A stretch of DNA of 64,000 nt, taken from NCBI RefSeq assembly GCF_001592755.1, contig NZ_LUKF01000001.1, positions 472,029 through 536,028 on the forward strand, read 5' to 3'. Made by a program: the position numbers and the translations under genes. The notes below the pieces were generated by a model. The model was not told the DNA's origin and searched no databases. It was given only the letters and a program-made list of their open reading frames with translations. Position 1 is the stretch's first letter. The number at the start of each line of letters is the position of its first letter. Positions 34,693-42,879 of this stretch are shown here, piece by piece. The stretch is from Bdellovibrio bacteriovorus. GTDB lineage: Bacteria; Bdellovibrionota; Bdellovibrionia; Bdellovibrionales; Bdellovibrionaceae.

Positions 34693-37290
34693 TTCAACGT
34701 CCGAAGGTCCCACAAGACTGATAACCGAAGGCTGAGAGAAAATCTTTTGTGCAAGCTTTTGCACGTCTTCTGGTGTTACGGCGAAATATTTATCGGCAAC
34801 ATCCAACGTGTCTTTATAATCAAGACCATAGATATCATCGAATAAAAGGGCATTGCAGATAGTGCTTTTTCTTTGCAATTCGATATCGTGACGTCCGATC
34901 AAATATCTTTGGGCGCGTCCCAACTCCTCTTCGCTGACTTTTGTGTCAGCAAGTTTTTGAAACTCCGCTTTCAACATCTGAATGGCCTTTTCGGATTTTT
35001 CAGGAGAGCAACCGATATATCCACCGAAATATCCACACTCTAAACCTTCCATGTGCATAGGCGACACGGAATAAGCCAAAGAGTTTTTATCACGAAGTTC
35101 GATAAAGAGTCGTCCACCCTGGCCGCTCAAAATGGATTGAATAATTTCTAGCGTGAAACGATTCGGATCCTTCAAGGTCAAACCACGATATCCTACGATG
35201 ATGTGACTTTGTTCTTTCTTAAGAGGTTGGTAAAGTTTCTTACCTTCTTTAAGCTCGGCAATTGGAAACTTATTAGCAACTCTTTCGCCTTTCGGTAAAA
35301 GCTTAGTGATTTCTTCAAGCTTATTGACCCATTTATCTTTATTCACATCACCCACCACACAGAAAGTCAGATTTTTTGCGTGGGCAATTTTCTTGTAATA
35401 GGCCATTAAATGTTCTGAATTAATCGCGTTGATGGAAGCTTCCGTTCCAATCATGTCACGCGCGTACGGGTGCCCTTTAAAAATTTCTTGAAGGAAACTA
35501 AGAACACACAGCTGTGCCGGATTGTCATTACGGGCTTTGATCTGATTTTTGATAACGACTTTTTCCCTTTCAAGAATGTCTTGCGGGAAAAGCGGATGTA
35601 AAAGCGAGTCGGCATAGATCTCAAGCATTTTATCTTCAAATGGAGAAAGATAATCCATCGAAAGACCGGCCGAGTTTCTGCCCCCGAAGGCACCAAAGCC
35701 AGCCGCCAGTTCATCCACCTTTAAGTTGATATCATCTTCCGTAAAGTTCTTTGAACCTGAAAGCCAGTTACGAGAAAAGAGCTCTGTTAATCCGGTCTGA
35801 TTTTCTTCCTCAACTCGAGTTCCCCCTAAAAACGCCGCTTTCATTGCGACATAAGGAGTGTCTTTTTGATCACGAATCAAAAGAGTCGCGCCTGAAGATA
35901 AAGTGATTTTTTCAGTTTCAGGCGTGTGCTTAACCGCTCCGACGTTGATGTTAAATTTCTTAGCCTTAAACTTCATGGTGTCTTTAGAAAGCTTCGCGCC
36001 TTGAAGGGCTTTTTTTAGATCCTTCGCGAAGGACTTCAAAATCTGCTCGGCTTCTTTTTTATCCATGTTCGTCATTAATGAAAGGCCGAAGTTATCTGGC
36101 TTAAAGTATTTTTTTGCCACTTTCTGAATGTCTTCAGGCTTTAGGGCATAAACTTCTTTCATGTATTTGCGGTAGTAGTCATGGTCGTTGTAATAGAACT
36201 CATTACTTCCGGCTTTTCTGGCAATGTTATCCACAGTCTCCATCGAATAAACTTCGTGGCTTGCAAAATTCGTAATGGCTTTTTGCATTTCTGCGGATGT
36301 CGGCGGTTCTTCGATCAATTTCACAAGCTCTGGCGTTACTTTAGTAAGCGCCTTCGCGAGGTTCTCTTTTTCAAGATTAAATGAAACCGCAAAAAGTCCG
36401 TCGTCCTGCATGGAATAGCTAAAAGAACCTACTGAGTTTGTTAGCGGCTCGCGGATACGCAGGCTTTGCATCAGGCGGCAGGAGTCCCCTTGTCCCAGAA
36501 TCGCCGACAAGACTTCCAGGGCTGCAATGTCTTTATGCTTTACGCTGGGAATACGCCAAGTCAGATAACCTGTCGTTTGCTCAAATTTAGTTTGCTCAAC
36601 TTTAATGCGAATTGCTTTTTGCGCAGGTTCTTTCGTGCGCGCTACTTTTTTTAGTTTGTAAGGCGCAAACGCACCAAAAAGTTCTTCGACTTTTTTCTTC
36701 ATGTCTTTCGACTCAAAATCCCCGGCCACGACCAGGAACATGTTCGAAGGGACATAGCGACTGTGGTAGTACTGAAGAATTTTTTTAGGAGACACTCCGT
36801 TAACGACTTTGTCGTAACCAATCACCGGGCGGCCATAAGGATGTTTTTTAAACACGTTTGTGAATAACAACTGGCTGGCGCGACGGCCCGGGCTGTCTTG
36901 CCCGCGTTTAATCTCTTCAATAACGACTTCACGTTCGTTATCGATTTCTTTAGGGTCGAAAGTGGGAAAACCCATCATTTCGCTAATTACATCCAGTGCG
37001 ACGTCGGAAAATTGTTTTGAAATAGTCACGTAAAAGACGGTTTGGTCAAAAGAAGTGTAGGCGTTAAGCTCCCCGCCGGATCCTTCCACTGTGGCTGCAA
37101 TTTCGCCGACATTGTACTTGCGAGTCCCTTTAAAGACCAAGTGCTCGATGAAATGTGAAAGACCCTCTTCACCCTTTTTTTCATCGGCCGAGCCTGTTTT
37201 CACCCACATTTGAACTGAGACGACAGGTGACTTATGACTCTCTAAGAAAAGGACTTTCATACCGTTTTTTAGTTGAAATTTTTTAGACAT
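34687..37290 (-). CDS. M16 (pitrilysin/insulinase) two-domain metallopeptidase
   Basis: An 867-residue protein with two M16 repeats. The first has the inverted zinc motif HFIEH (H46, E49, H50) and a downstream NEREVVIEE supplying the third ligand. The second, starting near residue 460, is open and closable in fold but has TGLTELFS where the motif should be, so it is catalytically dead. This active-plus-inactive pair in one chain is known from the family. No signal peptide is seen, so it acts in the cytoplasm or is exported some other way. Divergent from hemW with 16 bases between starts. Confidence 0.92.
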   Translation of the reverse strand: MSKKFQLKNGMKVLFLESHKSPVVSVQMWVKTGSADEKKGEEGLSHFIEHLVFKGTRKYNVGEIAATVEGSGGELNAYTSFDQTVFYVTISKQFSDVALDVISEMMGFPTFDPKEIDNEREVVIEEIKRGQDSPGRRASQLLFTNVFKKHPYGRPVIGYDKVVNGVSPKKILQYYHSRYVPSNMFLVVAGDFESKDMKKKVEELFGAFAPYKLKKVARTKEPAQKAIRIKVEQTKFEQTTGYLTWRIPSVKHKDIAALEVLSAILGQGDSCRLMQSLRIREPLTNSVGSFSYSMQDDGLFAVSFNLEKENLAKALTKVTPELVKLIEEPPTSAEMQKAITNFASHEVYSMETVDNIARKAGSNEFYYNDHDYYRKYMKEVYALKPEDIQKVAKKYFKPDNFGLSLMTNMDKKEAEQILKSFAKDLKKALQGAKLSKDTMKFKAKKFNINVGAVKHTPETEKITLSSGATLLIRDQKDTPYVAMKAAFLGGTRVEEENQTGLTELFSRNWLSGSKNFTEDDINLKVDELAAGFGAFGGRNSAGLSMDYLSPFEDKMLEIYADSLLHPLFPQDILEREKVVIKNQIKARNDNPAQLCVLSFLQEIFKGHPYARDMIGTEASINAINSEHLMAYYKKIAHAKNLTFCVVGDVNKDKWVNKLEEITKLLPKGERVANKFPIAELKEGKKLYQPLKKEQSHIIVGYRGLTLKDPNRFTLEIIQSILSGQGGRLFIELRDKNSLAYSVSPMHMEGLECGYFGGYIGCSPEKSEKAIQMLKAEFQKLADTKVSEEELGRAQRYLIGRHDIELQRKSTICNALLFDDIYGLDYKDTLDVADKYFAVTPEDVQKLAQKIFSQPSVISLVGPSDVEL

Positions 37291-37306
37291 ACTCTAGATA
37301 ACTCCC

Positions 37307-38479
37307 ATGGCATTTGGTGTCTACGTTCACATTCCTTACTGTATTCAGCGCTGCACTTATTGTGACTTCGCGACTTATGAGCAAAGTAAGATTTTGCCTC
37401 CGGATCAGTACGTCGAATTGCTGTTTAAAGAAATTCGCCAGAAGCATCGCTATTACACCCCGCAAAGTTTGGACACCCTTTACTTTGGCGGAGGAACGCC
37501 GAGCTTGATCCCTGCTCCTCTCATTGTATCGATTATAAAAGAGCTGGGTAGATACGGATTTACAACTAGACCCGATACTGAAATCACTATCGAGATCAAT
37601 CCGGCAACAATCAACGAAGACAAACTAAAAATGTATTTGGATCATGGGGTGAACCGATTCAGTGTTGGTGCTCAAACCTTTGATGATCGTTTGTTGAAAA
37701 TGGTGCATCGCGAACACTCTGCGAAACAAACATTGGAAACCCTGGACCTTTTGCGAGCGCACAATTTGAACTTCAGCTTCGACATTCTTTTTGCGCTGCC
37801 GTCACAGACTGTCGCCGGTTTGAAAAACGATGTGAAAATCGCCATTGAACAAGGCGCAAAACATATCAGCCCCTACTGCCTGACTGTTCCAGATGGTCAT
37901 CCCCTTTCTAAGGGCCGCCCTTTGGATGATGAGCAAGTAGAGATGTTTGACATCATCGCCGATGAACTGACGGCAAAAGGTTTTAAGCAATACGAAATTT
38001 CAAACTTCGCTCTTCCCGGTTTTGAATCGCGCCACAATATGCTTTATTGGGTGGACGAACCTTATTGGGGCTTAGGACTCAGCGCGCATTCTTACAGTCT
38101 TGAATCCGCGTGGGGCACTCGCTATTGGAACATCAATTCTATCAACGAATACCAAAAGCAAATTTTAGCTTTTGATGGACAAGAGTTTGATTCGCCCGCA
38201 AAGCATTTGCCTGCTGCACAACATGAAGTTCTAGAAATGCATCAAGCTCTCACAGACTTTTGTCATACTTCAATGCGTTTAATGCGCGGGCTCAGCCAGG
38301 AAAAGCTCTCTAAAAAATTCCCGCCAGAGATTTCAAGCAAAGTACAAACTCTTTTAAACGGCCTGATCAAAAAGAACTGGGTTCAGTATGACAACGAGCA
38401 CTGGTCGCTCACTCGTGATGGCTTAGTTTTGAGCAACAAAGTTTTTCAAGAATTGACCTTCCTGCCAGAGGATATTTAA
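37307..38479 (+). CDS. hemW: HemW-like radical SAM protein (heme chaperone)
   Basis: A 390-residue radical SAM protein. The CxxxCxxC motif appears as YCIQRCTYCDF near residues 10-20, followed by YFGGGTPS and EINPATI. HemW binds heme and is often misnamed coproporphyrinogen III oxidase. It lacks the longer N-terminus of true HemN. It starts at ATG 37307, 16 bases from the divergent M16 gene. It is followed by grpE after a promoter-like element, so the two may not share a transcript. Confidence 0.9.
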   Translation: MAFGVYVHIPYCIQRCTYCDFATYEQSKILPPDQYVELLFKEIRQKHRYYTPQSLDTLYFGGGTPSLIPAPLIVSIIKELGRYGFTTRPDTEITIEINPATINEDKLKMYLDHGVNRFSVGAQTFDDRLLKMVHREHSAKQTLETLDLLRAHNLNFSFDILFALPSQTVAGLKNDVKIAIEQGAKHISPYCLTVPDGHPLSKGRPLDDEQVEMFDIIADELTAKGFKQYEISNFALPGFESRHNMLYWVDEPYWGLGLSAHSYSLESAWGTRYWNINSINEYQKQILAFDGQEFDSPAKHLPAAQHEVLEMHQALTDFCHTSMRLMRGLSQEKLSKKFPPEISSKVQTLLNGLIKKNWVQYDNEHWSLTRDGLVLSNKVFQELTFLPEDI

Positions 38480-38501
38480 GGGCCTGCTAGGGCACCGGAC
38501 A

Positions 38502-38530
38502 TTGACAATCCCAAACGAATACACAATCTT
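38502..38530 (+). promoter_or_regulatory. Candidate promoter of grpE
   Basis: A perfect TTGACA (38502-38507) is followed 17 bases later by AATCTT. The -10 is poor, so the call rests on the -35 and on the position 23 bases before the grpE start. Confidence 0.4.
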
Positions 38531-38552
38531 AAGTATTGCGAAAGGAACTGTC

Positions 38553-39077
38553 ATGTCAGAAGAAAATAACTCTCAAAATTCCAATTCTGCCAATCCAGAA
38601 ACTGCAGCCGCGAACGGCTCTTCTGAAATTCAGAAACTTCAAGAACAAGCGGAAAAATTTAAAAACGATTTCCTTTACCTTCGTGCGGAGTTTGAGAATT
38701 ACAAACGTAATGCCATCAAAGAGCGCTCAGATCTTGTGAAATACGGCGGCGAAAGATTTATCCGCGACTTACTTGAGGTGGTGGATAATTTCGAGCGTGC
38801 GTTGCAAACAAATGTCACGGCCGAAAACTTTGCAACATTCCGTCAAGGTGTTGATATGACCGCACAGGAGCTAAAATCTTTGCTGCAACGTCATTCTGTT
38901 CAAGAAATACCTGCACAGGGTGTTCCGTTTGATCCTAATGTTCATGAAGCCTTAAGCAGCGAGGCGACAGAACAAGTGGCGCCAGGTCACGTTGTTCGTG
39001 TATTTAAAAAGCCTTACAAGCTTCATGATAAAGTGATTCGCACAGGCCAAGTGGTGGTTGCTAAGAAACCAGAATAA
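38553..39077 (+). CDS. grpE: Nucleotide exchange factor GrpE
   Basis: A 174-residue cofactor of DnaK. A polar N-terminal tail is followed by a long coiled coil and the FLYLRAEFENYKRN and GGERFIRDLLEVVDNFERAL segments, then a beta domain ending KLHDKVIRTGQVVVAK. The start is ATG 38553 with AAGGA upstream; a longer frame from 38502 is not supported. DnaK itself is not in the window. dnaJ-like follows after nine bases. Confidence 0.95.
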   Translation: MSEENNSQNSNSANPETAAANGSSEIQKLQEQAEKFKNDFLYLRAEFENYKRNAIKERSDLVKYGGERFIRDLLEVVDNFERALQTNVTAENFATFRQGVDMTAQELKSLLQRHSVQEIPAQGVPFDPNVHEALSSEATEQVAPGHVVRVFKKPYKLHDKVIRTGQVVVAKKPE

Positions 39078-39086
39078 GAGGGTTGA

Positions 39087-40097
39087 TTGTCTAAAAAAGA
39101 CTTATACTCCACATTAGGTGTCTCTCGATCCGCTTCGGCAGACGAGATCAAAAAAGCTTATCGCAAGCTTGCGATGCAATATCATCCTGACAAAAATCCC
39201 GGCGATAAAAAAGCCGAAGAAAAATTCAAAGAGATCAGTCAGGCCTATGATGTTCTAAGCGACACGAAAAAACGCGAAATGTACGATCAGTTCGGTCACG
39301 CCGGAGCCCAAGGGTTCGGTGGTGCTGGACCCGGCGGATTTGGCGGTGGTGCAGGTGCAGGTGGATTCGGAGGCTTTGGTGGTTTTGGCAACCAAGGCGG
39401 CCAACAAACTGGTGGCGATCCGTTTCAAGATATCTTTGGTGATGTCTTCGGGGAAATTTTTGGCAACGCTCGCGGTGGTACGAATACTCGCGGACGTCGT
39501 CAACAAGCTAAAGGCACCGACCTTCGCTACACTTTAAATATTTCTTTTGAAGATTCTGCTTTAGGCGCAGAGAAAGTAATCAGCTTTGTTCGCCAAAAGG
39601 GCGGCAAGGAAGAGACTGCAAAACTTTCTGTCAACGTCCCTGCCGGCGTTAAAGAGGGTCAAAGACTTAAACTCGCAGGAGAGGGAGACTCCCCTGCTGG
39701 CGCTTCTGCCGGTGATCTCTACGTCATTATCAATATTCAAGAGCATCCTCTTTTTAAACGAAACGAAAACGATGTGATCTTGGACCTTCCGATCGTTTAT
39801 ACGGATGCGATCTTGGGAACTAATATCGAAGTTCCAACACTCACAGGTAAGGCAATGATTCGAATTCCGCCAGGAACACACTCTGGTCAGACTTTCCGCC
39901 TTAAAGGCAAAGGCTTTCCAAAATTGGGTGGATTTGGTTCTGGAGATATGTTGGTGAAGGTTCTCGTGGATACGCCTCATCATATCTCATCTCGACAAAA
40001 AGAACTTATTGAAGAGCTTGCGAAGTCGACCGAGTCCTCGCCCCTAGTAAAAGCCTTCCAAGAAAAAGTCTCGCAAATTATGAGGAATAGAAAATGA
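39087..40097 (+). CDS. Type B DnaJ-like (CbpA-type) Hsp40 without zinc finger
   Basis: A 336-residue J-domain protein. The J domain (residues 4-70) carries HPD in YHPDKNPG. A Gly/Phe-rich segment runs to about residue 130, and two beta-barrel client-binding domains follow. There are no CxxCxGxG repeats, so it lacks the zinc finger of classical DnaJ. It starts with TTG 39087 after AGGG. It is downstream of grpE and overlaps the next lipoprotein gene by four bases, an unusual operon partner. The family assignment is firm; the label as the main DnaJ is open. Confidence 0.92.
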   Translation: MSKKDLYSTLGVSRSASADEIKKAYRKLAMQYHPDKNPGDKKAEEKFKEISQAYDVLSDTKKREMYDQFGHAGAQGFGGAGPGGFGGGAGAGGFGGFGGFGNQGGQQTGGDPFQDIFGDVFGEIFGNARGGTNTRGRRQQAKGTDLRYTLNISFEDSALGAEKVISFVRQKGGKEETAKLSVNVPAGVKEGQRLKLAGEGDSPAGASAGDLYVIINIQEHPLFKRNENDVILDLPIVYTDAILGTNIEVPTLTGKAMIRIPPGTHSGQTFRLKGKGFPKLGGFGSGDMLVKVLVDTPHHISSRQKELIEELAKSTESSPLVKAFQEKVSQIMRNRK

Positions 40098-41770
40098 CAT
40101 CTCGATTCGCACTTCTGTTAAGCGCCTGCCTCTTAGCCTCTTGCACGACGGTCGCAACAAAAAAGCGTCCTCCGTACAAACCGACTCCGGTGACGACAAC
40201 GACAAAAAAACCTAAGTCGATGGCAGGCATGACGGCGGGTCGTCCTCCAGAGCAAATTCAAAGCGAGACTTTGACTTTACCAGAGCAACCAAAAACAGAA
40301 GATGCGCTTGAGTATTTAAAAGTTCTTGTAAATAAATCTGTGCAAGCCCCCACTAAGGCGGAACAAGATGCCAATCGTCTTCATGCCATTGATATTGTCG
40401 AGAATAAGTTAAACGAAGATCAACTTGAAGATGTGGCAGATAGTTCTGACTTCGGATTTCTGCGCGCACACGCCATGTATCGCTTGGGCGAACTTGCTTT
40501 AGATAGAAAAGACACTTCCGCCGCAAAGAAATACTTCGCCGCGGTTGAAGATTTCGTTCCCGGTACAGATCAAGCCATTCGCGCACAAGAAATGATCCAG
40601 CAATTAGACGCCTCTAAAAACGTGCACACAGAAACGGTCGGAGTTGTTCTTCCTTTAAGCGGAAGAAATGCTCCCGTCGGTCAACGCGCGCTTCGCGGAC
40701 TGGAGATGGGTCTAGGACTTCATATTCCTGGCTCTGGATTTAAGCTTGCGGTCATGGACAGTGAAGGCAACCCCGACTCTGCTCGCCGCGGTGTTGAGCG
40801 ACTAGTTAAAGAAGACAATGTCATCGCCATTGTTGGAAGCTTATTAAGTAAAACTGCTCCGGCGGTGGCGGCGAAATCAGATGAGCTGGGTGTTCCTACG
40901 GTCGCTCTTTCGCAAAGATCTGGTCTTACTGAGATCGGCCCTACAGTATTTAGAAATTCTCTGACAAGTGGCATGCAAGTACGCGCTTTGGTCCGCACAG
41001 CAATGGATAACTTAGGCATGAAGAAGTTCGCAATTCTTTATCCTAATGATGCTTACGGTGTTGAGTTTGCAAACATCTTCTGGGATGAAGTTTTAGCTCG
41101 CGGGGGACAAATCACCGCGGTTCAGAATTATTCGACGAAAGAAACGGATTTCCGTCTGGTCGTGCAAAGGCTTGTGGGAACTTACTTTGGCGAAGCACGC
41201 CAAGACGAGTTCAATCTTCGCCTGAAAGAGCTTCAACACAGTGATAAAAAAAGATCCGTGCGTCAGTCGAATCTAGAAAATATTCTTCCTCCTATCACCG
41301 ACTTTGATGCGATCTTCATTCCCGATAGCGTAAAAGCCATGGGTCAGATCTCTGCCATGCTTTCATATAATGACGTTAAAAACGTGAAATTGATGGGCAC
41401 AAATCTGTGGAATACAAAAGACGTCGCTCGCCGTGCGGGGAACTTTTCAAACAATCTGCTTTTTGTAGATAGCTTAACTCCGACAGCTCAAGACAAGTCG
41501 CGCTTCGTTGCTGAATACAAAGCTTTGTATAATGAAGATCCTTCTTTGATCGAAGTTCAGGCTTACGATGCAGGCCTTATTTTGCGCCAACTTATCGTTG
41601 CCGGAGCCGACAGTCGTGAGGAACTCACACAAAAGCTAAGCCAGCTCAGCCGCTTCCCTGGCGCCTTAGGGCCTCTTTCCATGAATGCAGAGCGTGAAAT
41701 CGAGCGCCCTGTCACCGCCCTAACTATCGAAAAAGGCGAAGTAATTCCCTTTAAATCTGAAGTTAAATAG
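40094..41770 (+). CDS. Lipoprotein with periplasmic binding (LivK/LpoA-like) domain
   Basis: A 558-residue protein. The lipobox LASC gives a lipid anchor at about residue 16. A Pro/Thr/Lys linker and an Ala-rich helical, TPR-like part (about 70-175) precede a type I periplasmic-binding fold. That fold starts [16 protein letters not shown] and includes [15 protein letters not shown] and [14 protein letters not shown]. The same order occurs in LpoA, the activator of PBP1A, and in YraM-like proteins. It could therefore support peptidoglycan synthesis or bind a ligand. The ATG overlaps the stop of the DnaJ-like gene (ATGA). Confidence 0.85.
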   Translation: MTSRFALLLSACLLASCTTVATKKRPPYKPTPVTTTTKKPKSMAGMTAGRPPEQIQSETLTLPEQPKTEDALEYLKVLVNKSVQAPTKAEQDANRLHAIDIVENKLNEDQLEDVADSSDFGFLRAHAMYRLGELALDRKDTSAAKKYFAAVEDFVPGTDQAIRAQEMIQQLDASKNVHTETVGVVLPLSGRNAPVGQRALRGLEMGLGLHIPGSGFKLAVMDSEGNPDSARRGVERLVKEDNVIAIVGSLLSKTAPAVAAKSDELGVPTVALSQRSGLTEIGPTVFRNSLTSGMQVRALVRTAMDNLGMKKFAILYPNDAYGVEFANIFWDEVLARGGQITAVQNYSTKETDFRLVVQRLVGTYFGEARQDEFNLRLKELQHSDKKRSVRQSNLENILPPITDFDAIFIPDSVKAMGQISAMLSYNDVKNVKLMGTNLWNTKDVARRAGNFSNNLLFVDSLTPTAQDKSRFVAEYKALYNEDPSLIEVQAYDAGLILRQLIVAGADSREELTQKLSQLSRFPGALGPLSMNAEREIERPVTALTIEKGEVIPFKSEVK

Positions 41771-41814
41771 CTTCCATAAAATAAATTAATGACGATTTTT
41801 TAACCTCCCCCTGG

Positions 41815-41837
41815 GGTGTGCCTGTCATAGGTACACC
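41815..41837. repeat. 23-bp imperfect palindrome upstream of the DksA-like gene
   Basis: GGTGT-G-CCT-GTCAT-AGG-T-ACACC has eight pairing positions on each side. It lies 43-65 bases before ATG 41879. It could be an operator or an mRNA stem; no T run follows it. Confidence 0.45.
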
Positions 41838-41878
41838 AGCGACGACGCAGTCGCAAAAATCTAAAGAAGGGGGTTGTT

Positions 41879-42250
41879 ATGACAAGTCGTATTTCTGAAA
41901 ACTTAGTGATGGAGTGTAGAAAGAAACTTCTTATTGCGAAACAGGATGTTTTGAATAGATTCAGAACAGCCCAACGCGAACTTGTTCACGCCGAGCGCGG
42001 CGGAGACGAAGCCGATCAATCTGTCGCTCATATGGCTGAGCATTCTTTTTTAGTAACTCAAGAGCGCATGAGAAACCAACTTGTCGAGATCGAGATGGCC
42101 CTGGCTCGCATCGAACAAGGCACTTTCGGAGTCTGCGAAGAAACGGAAGAAATGATTGAGACAGATCGCTTGCTTGCGATTCCTTGGACACGCCTCAGTA
42201 TCGAAGGTGCCGAGATGCGAGAAGCAGTAGGTCGTAAATTCGCTCGATAG
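41879..42250 (+). CDS. DksA/TraR-family protein with degenerate zinc finger
   Basis: A 123-residue protein shaped like DksA: an N-terminal coiled coil and a C-terminal finger region. In that region the four zinc cysteines are reduced to one: C86, T89, S107 and G110. The ALARIEQGTFGVCEE opening is otherwise typical. The paralogue encoded next has an intact finger and the same length. Loss of zinc binding happens in DksA2-type proteins, which still act on RNA polymerase. AGGGGG lies upstream of ATG 41879. Confidence 0.85.
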   Translation: MTSRISENLVMECRKKLLIAKQDVLNRFRTAQRELVHAERGGDEADQSVAHMAEHSFLVTQERMRNQLVEIEMALARIEQGTFGVCEETEEMIETDRLLAIPWTRLSIEGAEMREAVGRKFAR

Positions 42251-42367
42251 GCGCCGCGCCAAGAGCCTGCTTACTAAAACGTCACGCAGCGCTTTTTTGA
42301 TGACATGATCTCAAACCCCCGTAATAAGGAAGCCACATTCGGCCAGATCATCATATCGGGGGGTGAG

Positions 42368-42739
42368 ATGAACGTAACCGAACTTACAGAACAAGAACTT
42401 CAAAATTTGCGTGAATCTTTGCTTTTCCAAAAGAGCTCGATTCTTAATAAAACGCACGAGTTTAAAGCCGAACAATCCAGCATCGGAAACGTTGCGGATG
42501 AAGCTGAAGCGGCTTCTCAAGATATCTCTAATAATATCTCTATCCATCTTCATGAAAGAGATCGCACCGCACTTTACGCGATTGAAAGAGCTCTTTCAAA
42601 AATCGCTGACGGGACGTACGGCCAGTGCGAGTCTTGTGGTGAAATCATCGGGGCACGTCGACTTCAGGCCAGACCGTTCACCGCTCTTTGTATTGAATGT
42701 ATGGAAGAACAAGAGAGCCATTCCAATCTATTCCAATAA
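42368..42739 (+). CDS. dksA: DksA/TraR-family regulator with intact zinc finger
   Basis: A 123-residue protein that would bind the secondary channel of RNA polymerase and modulate initiation with ppGpp. The C4 finger is complete: C87, C90, C108 and C111 (CESC then CIEC). The coiled coil carries DEAEAASQD in place of the canonical DxxDxA tip. I choose ATG 42368 because of GGGGGTGAG just before it. Whether this is the main DksA or a TraR-like paralogue is not clear. It is followed by a hairpin and then lon. Confidence 0.85.
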   Translation: MNVTELTEQELQNLRESLLFQKSSILNKTHEFKAEQSSIGNVADEAEAASQDISNNISIHLHERDRTALYAIERALSKIADGTYGQCESCGEIIGARRLQARPFTALCIECMEEQESHSNLFQ

Positions 42740-42755
42740 TTTCTGAATTCACTCA

Positions 42756-42802
42756 TTGGACGAGGTCCGCTGACATGGATGTCAGTCCAAATTTTATTTT
42801 TT
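42756..42802 (+). terminator. Probable terminator between dksA and lon
   Basis: CTGACAT and ATGTCAG form a 7-base-pair stem with a 2-base loop; outside it TTGGA and TCCAA can pair across an asymmetric bulge. An ATTTTATTTTTT tail follows. Confidence 0.55.
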
Positions 42803-42879
42803 GATTCAAGCTCCCACTGTCTCATGCCGAGAAGTTTCATACTAGAAACATAAATGCCCGCATTACGCGGAGGAGCGGT

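Noticed and set aside
39300-39420. Gly-rich repeat region as a repeat element
   Set aside because: It encodes the ordinary Gly/Phe-rich linker of the J-domain protein.
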